The position numbers and the translations under genes were made by a program. Positions 24,854 through 32,685 of a stretch of 64,000 bases of DNA are shown here, piece by piece. The stretch's first letter is position 1. The number at the start of each line of letters is the position of its first letter. A model generated the notes under the pieces. It saw nothing but the letters and a program-made list of their open reading frames with translations. It was not told the DNA's origin and ran no database searches. Source of the stretch: Enterobacter cloacae subsp. cloacae ATCC 13047 (GTDB lineage: Bacteria; Pseudomonadota; Gammaproteobacteria; Enterobacterales; Enterobacteriaceae); NCBI RefSeq assembly GCF_000025565.1, contig NC_014121.1, forward strand, positions 434,001 to 498,000, written 5' to 3'.

Positions 24854-27280
24854 ATGCGCTATCCCTTTGAACTCGATCCACAGATTATCCATCACATTAT
24901 TTACAGCCAGGCCGGTTCCATCGGCAAGGCCGTGATAGAACTCATCATGAACAGCGTCGATGCCGGCGCCGGCGCGGTGATTATCGATATTACCCCGGAA
25001 GGCTTCTCCTGCCGGGATGATGGCCGGGGTTTTGCGTCATACGATGATGTTAAGCGCTACTTTGGCCGGTTCGGCACCCCGCACCAGGAGGGCGATGCCA
25101 CTTACGGCCGTTTCCGGCTCGGGCGGGGGCAGATTATGGCACATGCCCGGACGCTGTGGCGTTCGCAGCGATGGCAGATGTCCGTTGATACGCGTGAAAT
25201 GGGGTATCACTATGATCTGGAAGAACTGACTCAGCCGATTCAGGGATGCATCATCAGCGGTGAATGGTATGAGCCGCTCACCAGCCAGGAGCGTATGTCC
25301 TGCCTCCAGGAAATCCGCGACCTGGTACGCTATACGCCCGTCACGGTACATCTCAACGGCACCATCATTACCCGGAATCCGGCGCTGGAAAAGTGGGATA
25401 TGGAGGACGATGAGGCCTGGTATCGCCTGCGCGAAGACGGTGCCGTATCCATTTACAATCAGGGCGTCCTGGTACGACATGACCCGGCTCATATCTGGGG
25501 CGTGGGTGGCCTTGTCGTCAGTAAAAAGCCGCTCGCGCTGAACGTCTCACGCACCGAAATCCTGCGCAAGACCTGCCCTGTGTGGGCATCGATTGCGGCC
25601 CGGTTTGGCCGGCTTGCTGCCACTTTTTCTGACAATCAGGGTAAGCACCGTAAAACGGAAGCCCGGCGGGAGAAAACGGCGCGATCGCTGCTGTCAGGCG
25701 AGGGAGACATGCAGAGTCTTTTCAATGGTGAGGAGGTCATCACCCTGCTGCCCGGAAAGCAGCATGTTACGCTGGAGCACTTCATCCGCAAATGCTGCCA
25801 TTACCCCTCTGCGGTGGATAAAAACTGTTTCACTCTCATCCGTTATGCCGGTGATGTGCCCCGGGGAGAACTCATTGCCCGTGCGGGGATCGCACCCGTG
25901 GTGCATCCGGTCACGCTTTCCCGCTTTGGCTGTTATGAGCCGGAAGAGTTTATGGAGTGCCTGAGCCGTGTCCGGGAAAACCTCATGGCGTACAGGGAAC
26001 CCCTGCCCCGGGAGCAGCGATGGGGTTCCGGCTGGCTGTCAGAACTGGCGCTCGTTGATTTTGAGACGCTCAGCACAAACTTTATCGACAGCACGCAGAT
26101 GGTCAGTGAGAAACAACTGGATAAGGAGACACGGCGGGCGTGGACGGCGCTGCGATGGTGTCTGGCCCGGTATGCTGCCGTCTGTTCGGGGGGGGAGGCG
26201 GGTTATCAGTCACGTTCTTACGGCGGCAAATGCTTCCAGATCCTGCTGGGTGAGTCCACGTCGTCCGATGCCTGGACGGACGGTGAAACCTATATTGCCT
26301 ACAACATTGATATCGTGCGCCGGCTGAAGCCTGATGCGCTGCGTACCGCCAGCCTGTTGTTCAGCCTGACGGAACATGAGGTGGCGCATGAGGGTGACAG
26401 TCTGGACTGTGGCCATGATGAGGCCTTTTACCAGCGGTTTCATGACATCAGTACCCTGTGCGCCCCCGACAGGCAGCGTTATATGCACGTCTGGCTGATG
26501 AAATACACCACCAGTCTGGAAGCGGAGAGCAAGCGTGCCAAAGGCACAGCATGGCGGGAACGTTACCTGACCGAGCGAGCCAGTACCGGCCGGGAGAAAA
26601 AGGGGCTTCCCGGTGTCATCAGCCATGAAGGCATTGAGGACGCTGTGAACGCACCGGCTGAGCCGGAAGATGTAGCCCGGCTCAGCTTTCTCAACCTGCA
26701 GTTGAACGGTGCGGGCACGGTAGCACCGGCGGAGACCGACTGGAATAGTGTGGTGGCCGCGGGTATTGAGCAGACCCGGGTAAATCAGGACATACGTGGC
26801 CAACAAAAGAAACTACTGGAGGAATGGTACGCTTCAGATAAAGATGAGACCGATATCCTGACGGATGAGCAACAGGCAGATGAAGCCGAAGAGCAGATGT
26901 GGCTGGAGTCCCGTAAATTGCATTACCTGTCCATTTTACCCGGGGCGACTGAGGAAAATCTGCATGACAGGGCTGTGGCATTTCTTGCTTATATGACCGA
27001 TTCAGAAGAGGAGGAACTGGCCGCCTGGGCCATGCGGGCCTGGGAAAACAGTGACCAGTGGTATGCCAGAAATACCCTGTCGTGCAGTGAGGCTGATTTC
27101 CTGTATGAGCAGGATTTTGATCAGCCACTTGGGGAAAATGTCCCGGCAGACTGGCTTCCGTTTATGCAGGAGGGCGAAACCCGATGGAGCATTGAGCGTA
27201 ACGCGGCAGCGGCCGGGTTTATCCGGGAAATGGATTATCTGGAGTGGCGTCGCGACAGCGCCATCGATGACATTCCCTGA
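24854..27280 (+). CDS. GHKL (HSP90-like) ATPase fused to a gluzincin-type metalloprotease signature
   Basis: An 808-residue protein. The N-terminal about 250 residues form a GHKL ATP-binding fold: N box ELIMNSVDAGA, G1 box RDDGRGF, G2-like RFRLGRGQ. Further on, LLFSLTEHEVAHEGD and CGHDEAFYQRF give HExxH at residues 508-512 and a third histidine at 521 (H-x3-F context), as in SprT/WLM/YgjP-type zinc peptidases. No signal peptide or membrane helix. The C-terminal 200 residues are acidic and Trp-rich. Start at ATG 24854, behind GGAGACTTCTG; the frame is open to 24821. It splits the canonical transfer gene order, so it is accessory. Function unknown; chaperone-like protease or defence effector are possibilities. 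Confidence 0.82.
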   Translation: MRYPFELDPQIIHHIIYSQAGSIGKAVIELIMNSVDAGAGAVIIDITPEGFSCRDDGRGFASYDDVKRYFGRFGTPHQEGDATYGRFRLGRGQIMAHARTLWRSQRWQMSVDTREMGYHYDLEELTQPIQGCIISGEWYEPLTSQERMSCLQEIRDLVRYTPVTVHLNGTIITRNPALEKWDMEDDEAWYRLREDGAVSIYNQGVLVRHDPAHIWGVGGLVVSKKPLALNVSRTEILRKTCPVWASIAARFGRLAATFSDNQGKHRKTEARREKTARSLLSGEGDMQSLFNGEEVITLLPGKQHVTLEHFIRKCCHYPSAVDKNCFTLIRYAGDVPRGELIARAGIAPVVHPVTLSRFGCYEPEEFMECLSRVRENLMAYREPLPREQRWGSGWLSELALVDFETLSTNFIDSTQMVSEKQLDKETRRAWTALRWCLARYAAVCSGGEAGYQSRSYGGKCFQILLGESTSSDAWTDGETYIAYNIDIVRRLKPDALRTASLLFSLTEHEVAHEGDSLDCGHDEAFYQRFHDISTLCAPDRQRYMHVWLMKYTTSLEAESKRAKGTAWRERYLTERASTGREKKGLPGVISHEGIEDAVNAPAEPEDVARLSFLNLQLNGAGTVAPAETDWNSVVAAGIEQTRVNQDIRGQQKKLLEEWYASDKDETDILTDEQQADEAEEQMWLESRKLHYLSILPGATEENLHDRAVAFLAYMTDSEEEELAAWAMRAWENSDQWYARNTLSCSEADFLYEQDFDQPLGENVPADWLPFMQEGETRWSIERNAAAAGFIREMDYLEWRRDSAIDDIP

Positions 27281-27412
27281 CTGTGCATAATACAGGGTTT
27301 GTCAGCCGACCGGGTGGTGTGGATTTTGCTTTCTGTCAACCAGTCATACGGATAATAAATTATCGGCACCGGGCTCAGAGTTAATTACTGACCAGCTGTA
27401 TCATTGACCGCA

Positions 27413-27439
27413 CCCTGAGCGGGTTACTCACTCAGGGAG
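27413..27439 (+). promoter_or_regulatory. Hairpin enclosing the ribosome-binding site of the next gene
   Basis: CCCTGAG (27413-27419) is exactly complementary to CTCAGGG (27431-27437). The second arm contains most of the Shine-Dalgarno AGGGAG (27434-27439) of the gene starting at 27448. Folding would hide the ribosome-binding site. Confidence 0.45.
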
Positions 27440-27447
27440 TGTTCTCC

Positions 27448-27855
27448 ATGAAATTACCTGTCTGCTGCCTCGCAGCACTTTTCCTTACCGCCGGCGTCCG
27501 TGCCGGCACCGTCATTTATACCGACAGTACCCACCCGGTCACGGGCAACCCCGGTCCTGAAGTGACCGTCGTTCTGCTCGATGCCCCTGACCGGCTGCAG
27601 GCGCAGCTGTTCGGGCCGCTCCCGGCAGACCCGGCGCAGGCTGAGCAGCAGGCGCGGACGGTTATCGGTTCACCGGATTTTCAGCGACGCCAGCAGGACC
27701 TTGCCGGGGCTTATGCCGGCCTCACGCGTGCCTGGTCGCTGGGTCTTGAGAAATACCCCGCGGTGGTGTTTGACGATAAGTGGGTGGTTTACGGCACCTC
27801 TGACGTCGACGTTGCCACACAGAAGCTGAACGTATGGAAGGAGAAGGCACAGTGA
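27448..27855 (+). CDS. Integrating conjugative element protein, TIGR03757 (PFL_4709) family
   Basis: A 135-residue exported protein (KLPVCCLAALFLTAGVRA signal). The core TVIYTDSTHPVTG and VVLLDAPDRLQAQLFGPLP, with the C-terminal KYPAVVFDDKWVVYGTSDVD, matches TIGR03757 (DUF1525) and has a TraW/TrbC-like thioredoxin-fold feel. ATG 27448 was chosen over GTG 27439 because AGGGAG lies 8 nt upstream. First gene of the third transfer block, overlapping the next by 4 nt. Confidence 0.86.
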   Translation: MKLPVCCLAALFLTAGVRAGTVIYTDSTHPVTGNPGPEVTVVLLDAPDRLQAQLFGPLPADPAQAEQQARTVIGSPDFQRRQQDLAGAYAGLTRAWSLGLEKYPAVVFDDKWVVYGTSDVDVATQKLNVWKEKAQ

Positions 27856-28823
27856 AAATGTCTTTCTCCCGCCCGCGCCGGCTGGCGCTGGCCACGTTAA
27901 TGGTCTGCACGGGCACGATGGCCAGCGTCAATACCGCCAGCCTGCTCTCCAGTGCCACCAGTCCGGACTGTATCAGCTGGCGCATCAGCGGCATCTGTTA
28001 CTGGCTGTTCTGCACGCCGTTCGGCTGCTCGGTGAAAACCTCCGTGAAGGTCACGCATTTTATTCCTGAAGCCGTGGTTTCGGCCTACCTCAGCCCGGGT
28101 GCCAATCCGTGGACCGAAATGTCGGCTGTCAGCAGCCTGGCCGACAGCACCGAAAGCACGCTGCTCGGTAGTGCTGCAGGTGTGGCCACCGGCGGTGGCC
28201 GTCAGGAGATGAAAGCCCCGGGTGAGCGCAAGCAGAACCTGCACTTTTACTATGGCGATGCGTATGGACATCCGGCCACCAGACTTATTGGCGGGATGGT
28301 CCCGGGTTATTCGTGCGACAGTGCCGCCACGCCCTTTATGCCGTACTTCACAAGTGCTCTCGATGCACTGGCCTGGCGCACCGGCGTGCCGGAATCACTC
28401 TACCCGGAGGCGCTTATCCCCGGACAGCGTGAAATCGGCAGTACCATCGGCGGCAATATGTGGGGCAACGTCTACCCCCGCAGCGGCTTTGTGACCCAGA
28501 CCGACAGCTACAAATCGGCGGCCATGGTGGTGCAGCGCGTGGCTGACATCATTACCCGCCAGGGACAACTGCATGTTTACAGCCCGCTCACCGGCCAGCG
28601 TTCGCCGGGGTACTGGCCACCCGACCCCGTGCAGGAAAACACCGGTACGAAAAATCACAAGTGGCAGCGTCTTTCCCCACAGCTGTCGCAGAGCTGCGCG
28701 GTGTTCCCGGACACCGGTGGACAGGAGGCTCAGGACGGCAACTACGCCTGGGCACTGTGGCAACCGTACAGTTGTTGCAAGCGACGCGGGCAGACTTTTC
28801 TTTACAGCACCGATTTCTCATGA
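27852..28823 (+). CDS. Integrating conjugative element protein, TIGR03756 (PFL_4710) family, TraU-like
   Basis: A 323-residue exported protein. After the signal (LALATLMVCTGTMASVNTA) come SPDCISWRISGICYWLFCTPFGC and many cysteines (ending CCKRRGQTFLY), the pattern of TraU-type periplasmic mating-pair proteins. Disulfides are likely. The start is probably GTG 27852, overlapping the previous TGA and behind GGAGAAGGCACA; ATG 27858 is the alternative. Confidence 0.87.
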   Translation: MKMSFSRPRRLALATLMVCTGTMASVNTASLLSSATSPDCISWRISGICYWLFCTPFGCSVKTSVKVTHFIPEAVVSAYLSPGANPWTEMSAVSSLADSTESTLLGSAAGVATGGGRQEMKAPGERKQNLHFYYGDAYGHPATRLIGGMVPGYSCDSAATPFMPYFTSALDALAWRTGVPESLYPEALIPGQREIGSTIGGNMWGNVYPRSGFVTQTDSYKSAAMVVQRVADIITRQGQLHVYSPLTGQRSPGYWPPDPVQENTGTKNHKWQRLSPQLSQSCAVFPDTGGQEAQDGNYAWALWQPYSCCKRRGQTFLYSTDFS

Positions 28824-28834
28824 GGACTATGCAG

Positions 28835-30259
28835 ATGAAACAACAGTATCCGCAGCGGCTGCGCCGCCCCCTGGCGACACTGGCACTTTTCGCCGCTCTT
28901 TCCCTGCCTGCACTGGCCGTGAATACATCGCTTTCGTCCGATGGCGCCTCGGTCAGCGGTGCCATCAATGACGGTCTTTTTTACTCCATTGGTGGCGGTT
29001 CAGTGATTTCCCCGCCGCCGAGCCGCAGCAATATGTCGCGACTCGGGCTGAACGACGGCTGGAGCAGTGACCTCATGTGCGGCAACTTCGACCTGAAAAC
29101 CACTGTAGGCAACCAGCTTAACGGTATCACCAGTGGGTTTAAGGACCTGATGGGTAACGTGATTCAGGGGGCGACCGGGGCGGTCATGAGCATGCCGGCG
29201 ATGGCCATTCAGCGCGCCAACCCGGGTCTGTATGAAATGCTCACCAACGGGGTGCTTCAGGCGGGGCTCAGTTACGACAAAGCCCTGCTGAACTGCCAGA
29301 ATATGTCGAAAAAACTCGCCGATTACACTGTGGGCAGCAAGTGGCAGCAGGCTGCTGTATCTGAGGAGTACAAGGATATCGTGGCGTCCAGCGGCGGGGA
29401 TGCGGTCTCCAGCGACCAGCAATTGCAGAAGGCCACCGGTGAAGAAGGTGTCACCTGGGTCGGCGGCCAGAAGCGCGGTGGTAAGGGGCAGCAGGCCATC
29501 CAGCCCACCCGGGACCTGGCGAAAGCCGGTTATAACATGATGAACAGCCTGCCGGTGACCAGCAACAGCAGCGTGGGCTCCGCCAGCTGCAATGGCACGG
29601 CCTGTCAGCGATGGCCATCGTCCGATGATGCAGCCGCCGCGGTGGTGAAAGTGCTGGGTGACCGCTCCATCCGTACCTGCCGTGAGACCAGTGAATGCAC
29701 CAGTGGTGGCACGGACAATCAGCCCGGGAGTACTGTTGCCGGCACCGGTTTCTCGCCGGTGCTGGAGGATGCAACGAAAACCAACCTGGAACAACTGGAT
29801 AAGCTGGTCGGCGGCCAGATCCAGCCCACCGCGGAAAATCTGGGGGCGCTCAAAACCGGCAGTCTGGTGGTGACACGCGGCGTCATTCAGTCGCTGCGCG
29901 ATGACCCCGATAAAGCCGCTCTGGTGCAGCGTCTGGCGGGTGAGCTGGCGATGGCCGACACCGTCGAGACCGCGCTCACCATGCGCCGCATGCTGACCAC
30001 CGGTGAGTCTGAACCGAATGCCGCCGAGCAGCCAGAGGCGATTGCCGAGGGTGACCGCCGCATCGATGCCCTGGACCGGGAACTGAATGCCCTGCGTAAC
30101 GAGATGGAGCTGCGTAAGGCCATCAGTAACAACAGCCTGCTCACCACGCTGGAACGTCAGGGTGCCCGTAACCAGGATAACCAGCTGCAGCAGAAAGCCG
30201 GCAACCAGGACCAGGGCTTCAGCCAGATGAACCAGACGCAATCCTCAGGAGCAAAGTGA
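28835..30259 (+). CDS. Integrating conjugative element protein, TIGR03755 (PFL_4711) family, TraH-like
   Basis: A 474-residue exported protein with signal peptide (LATLALFAALSLPALA). The segments DGLFYSIGGGSVISPP, MPAMAIQRANPGLYEMLTNGV and the coiled-coil C-terminus (DALDRELNALRNEMELRKAI) match the family, which corresponds in position to F-plasmid TraH. Three in-frame ATGs are close together (28820, 28829, 28835). The last has GAGG at a proper 9-nt distance and begins the signal peptide. Confidence 0.86.
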   Translation: MKQQYPQRLRRPLATLALFAALSLPALAVNTSLSSDGASVSGAINDGLFYSIGGGSVISPPPSRSNMSRLGLNDGWSSDLMCGNFDLKTTVGNQLNGITSGFKDLMGNVIQGATGAVMSMPAMAIQRANPGLYEMLTNGVLQAGLSYDKALLNCQNMSKKLADYTVGSKWQQAAVSEEYKDIVASSGGDAVSSDQQLQKATGEEGVTWVGGQKRGGKGQQAIQPTRDLAKAGYNMMNSLPVTSNSSVGSASCNGTACQRWPSSDDAAAAVVKVLGDRSIRTCRETSECTSGGTDNQPGSTVAGTGFSPVLEDATKTNLEQLDKLVGGQIQPTAENLGALKTGSLVVTRGVIQSLRDDPDKAALVQRLAGELAMADTVETALTMRRMLTTGESEPNAAEQPEAIAEGDRRIDALDRELNALRNEMELRKAISNNSLLTTLERQGARNQDNQLQQKAGNQDQGFSQMNQTQSSGAK

Positions 30260-30260
30260 T

Positions 30261-30599
30261 ATGAAGCGCTCTTTTCTTCGCGGTCGTACGGGCCGCATTG
30301 TCCTGATGATTGCCGCCTTACTGCTTATAACCGTGGCCATGTTCGCACTGGCCTCTGTGTTTATGGCGTATGACCCGGATGGCCACCTGACCCGTCGCTG
30401 GCTGCATGACAGCCGCTGGGCACTGTTTACCTGGCGGCTGCTCATGTATGCCGGCATCGCGGTAGTCTGGCGGATGAAGGTCCGGCCGCAGATGCTGGCG
30501 CGCTGGCCGGAGGTCCGGGCTCGCCTGCCGCGCACGGAACTGCTCGGCGTACTGTTTATTGCGGCCACGGAGTGCGTGGCCTGGGCAGGTGTGGCGTGA
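30261..30599 (+). CDS. Small membrane protein between TraH-like and TraG-like genes
   Basis: A 112-residue protein with about three hydrophobic segments (GRIVLMIAALLLITVAMFALA, WALFTWRLLMYAGIAVVW, LLGVLFIAATECVAWAGVA). Not recognised as a named family, but a gene of this size and topology is regularly found here in PFGI-1-like clusters. The ATG follows AGGAGCAAAGTGAT, one base after the previous stop. Confidence 0.75.
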   Translation: MKRSFLRGRTGRIVLMIAALLLITVAMFALASVFMAYDPDGHLTRRWLHDSRWALFTWRLLMYAGIAVVWRMKVRPQMLARWPEVRARLPRTELLGVLFIAATECVAWAGVA

Positions 30600-30612
30600 G
30601 GAGGAGGGGACA

Positions 30613-32157
30613 ATGACTGCGAACAGTTTTCTGGAGTATTTTCTCATCCTGTTCGGCTGGGTGATGAACAACGCCATGTGGACCATCCTCGGCAGCACGG
30701 GGCTGTTCGCCCTGCCGCTGGTCTTTAAGGTGATGGGTGTGTGGCTGAAGGTCCGGGAGGAAGGGGCAGACGAAGGCAACAAAGGGTTGCTGGCACTGCC
30801 CCGTATCGAGCATGCGCTTTACGTGTCGTTTGTGGTGATGTTGTTCTGCTGCATTCCGCTGCTGCCGGTGGATATCAGTACCATTAAATTCGACAGTTCC
30901 CGGGCAAAACAGTGCGGTGTCAGTGTTCCCACGCCGCAGAACTCCGGTTACAGCGGACTGGTGAACGACTTTGACGGCCGCACGGCTGAGGTGCCCATCT
31001 GGTGGTATCTGCTGCACATGATTTCGAAAGGCACCACGCAGGCGATGATTGCGTCCATCCCGTGCGGTACGGAGCTGCGCCAGATGCGGTTTGACGTGCA
31101 GAACACGAAGCTGCGTGACCCGGTATTGCTGCAGGAGGTGCAGGATTTTGCGAACCAGTGTTACTCGCGGGCGTACTTTCGTCTCAAGAACAGCAACAGC
31201 CAGCTCAGCGATGCTACCATTAACTCGGTGGGCTGGATTGGCAGCGACTATTTTCTGAATACGTCCGGCTATTACGATTATTACACCGCCACCACACCGA
31301 GGGGCCAGTGGCCTTATGACAGCACGCGCGACAGCGGTTATCCGGATACCGGGCAGGGAGGCTATCCCACCTGTAAAACGTGGTGGTCAGATGGCTCGTC
31401 CGGGCTGCGCAAGCGGGTACTGGCCAGCTTTGGTGACAACACGCGTAAGGAGATGCAGCGATCATTCCCGGGGACGCAGTGGGAAGAGGTCGCCCTGCGC
31501 TGGCTGGTCAGTCCGCGTAATGCCGGCCTCTCCGGAGACGGAACGACGTATGCCGTGGGAAGTTCTGATAACGTGACCGGCGTGGTCGGTAATATGACAC
31601 GACTGACGTCCACTATCGGGCTGGGCCTCAAGCAGGCGGAAGCGCTGCCGGGATTTGATGCGCTGAAACAGGCGCTTCCGATGATTCAGGCGCTGCTGCA
31701 GATGATGATTATTACGGTAATACCGGTCCTGATGATGTTCAGTGCCTATGAGCCCAAAACGGTGGTGACGATATCATTTGCGCTGTTTGCGTTGCAGTTC
31801 ATCACGTTCTGGTGGGAACTGGCCGGGTGGCTCGATGACCGTCTGATCACCATCCTCTACGATAATATGGCCCAGCAGGGACTGGCCAGTTCTGTACCTT
31901 TTGCGAATTTTATCAGCTCAACCAACGACGGCTGGATCATGAATCTGGTGCTGGGAATGATGTATGTGGTTTTCCCGGTGTTCTGGATTGGCATGCTTAG
32001 TTGGATTGGCGTTAATTTGGGAACTGCAATATCGACAGGTTTGGAAAAAGGTGGTTCTTTGCCACAGAAGGCTGGTGCAGAGGCGGGTAGAGATGCCCAG
32101 AAGATTGCTACAGATAAAGCCGGAGGTGCTTTAAAAGGGGGACTTAAGCTTAAATAG
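30613..32157 (+). CDS. traG: TraG-N domain mating-pair protein
   Basis: A 514-residue inner-membrane protein with the TraG N-terminal domain: N-terminal helices (FLEYFLILFGWVMNNAMW, LYVSFVVMLFCCIPLLPVD), a long periplasmic loop with cysteines, then C-terminal helices (MIITVIPVLMMFSAY, FALFALQFITFWWELAGW, LGMMYVVFPVFWIGML). It acts in mating-pair stabilisation. The long C-terminal domain of F TraG is absent, as usual for this ICE class. ATG 30613 follows GAGGAGGGGACA; the last gene of the transfer region in this window. Confidence 0.87.
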   Translation: MTANSFLEYFLILFGWVMNNAMWTILGSTGLFALPLVFKVMGVWLKVREEGADEGNKGLLALPRIEHALYVSFVVMLFCCIPLLPVDISTIKFDSSRAKQCGVSVPTPQNSGYSGLVNDFDGRTAEVPIWWYLLHMISKGTTQAMIASIPCGTELRQMRFDVQNTKLRDPVLLQEVQDFANQCYSRAYFRLKNSNSQLSDATINSVGWIGSDYFLNTSGYYDYYTATTPRGQWPYDSTRDSGYPDTGQGGYPTCKTWWSDGSSGLRKRVLASFGDNTRKEMQRSFPGTQWEEVALRWLVSPRNAGLSGDGTTYAVGSSDNVTGVVGNMTRLTSTIGLGLKQAEALPGFDALKQALPMIQALLQMMIITVIPVLMMFSAYEPKTVVTISFALFALQFITFWWELAGWLDDRLITILYDNMAQQGLASSVPFANFISSTNDGWIMNLVLGMMYVVFPVFWIGMLSWIGVNLGTAISTGLEKGGSLPQKAGAEAGRDAQKIATDKAGGALKGGLKLK

Positions 32158-32169
32158 AAGCATTTATAA

Positions 32170-32205
32170 GATGAACTGCATGTTGCTTAGAACGCGCAGT
32201 TCATC
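32170..32205. terminator. Hairpin between convergent traG and the 96-residue gene
   Basis: GATGAACTGC (32170-32179) is perfectly complementary to GCAGTTCATC (32196-32205). It lies 12 nt after the traG stop and covers the stop codon of the minus-strand gene, so it could end transcription from both sides; T tracts are weak. Confidence 0.6.
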
Positions 32206-32491
32206 TGTTATCATTCCATTGTCTATCTTGACTTTCCCAATCTTCTCTTTCTGCATCCCAGCTTTCACTCCACTCTTCATTTTGTTTTTTACGTTCTGGA
32301 GTAATAATCATAAGATCTGCTATACCAGCCAGCACAGCAGTTCCACATGCATTGGTTGCACTGGAGAACTCAAGCGGTTCTGGTTTCTTCCTCTGCAACT
32401 TTGACTCATCACAAACAATATTACGGCGTTTATTGGCGAACCGGGCAAATGTGCTGGCGATATCATCAGCACGGAATCCATCTTTGCTCAT
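32201..32491 (-). CDS. Hypothetical 96-residue protein
   Basis: Not recognised. Starts at ATG 32491 behind an excellent ribosome-binding site (GGTGGAGGTAAAT); the frame extends 4 codons further to a GTG inside it. The N-terminal half looks like a small helical domain (MSKDGFRADDIASTFARFAN), followed by SATNACGTAVLAGIADLMII and a strongly charged, Trp-rich tail (EEWSESWDAEREDWESQDRQ). Convergent with traG. May belong to the ICE backbone or to the neighbouring cargo. Confidence 0.62.
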   Translation of the reverse strand: MSKDGFRADDIASTFARFANKRRNIVCDESKLQRKKPEPLEFSSATNACGTAVLAGIADLMIITPERKKQNEEWSESWDAEREDWESQDRQWNDNR

Positions 32492-32685
32492 ATTTACCTC
32501 CACCTATTTAGCCATTGGTTATCATTATTTAAACGAACCCTGATTAATTCTACACCAGGTAATTCATTAATAAAGCGGTAAGTGAGAATTTCAGCTAGCA
32601 TGGGCGAAGCGGTGAGGGACGGCGATTTTTTCCGCCCTCACAACCGAGATTTCCAGCGCTGACCGATTAGCAGTGGGAAAACTTA
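32492..32685. other. Short intergenic region
   Basis: No gene seen. It must contain the promoter of the minus-strand 96-residue gene and the 3' end of the PHP-ATPase transcript. Confidence 0.4.
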
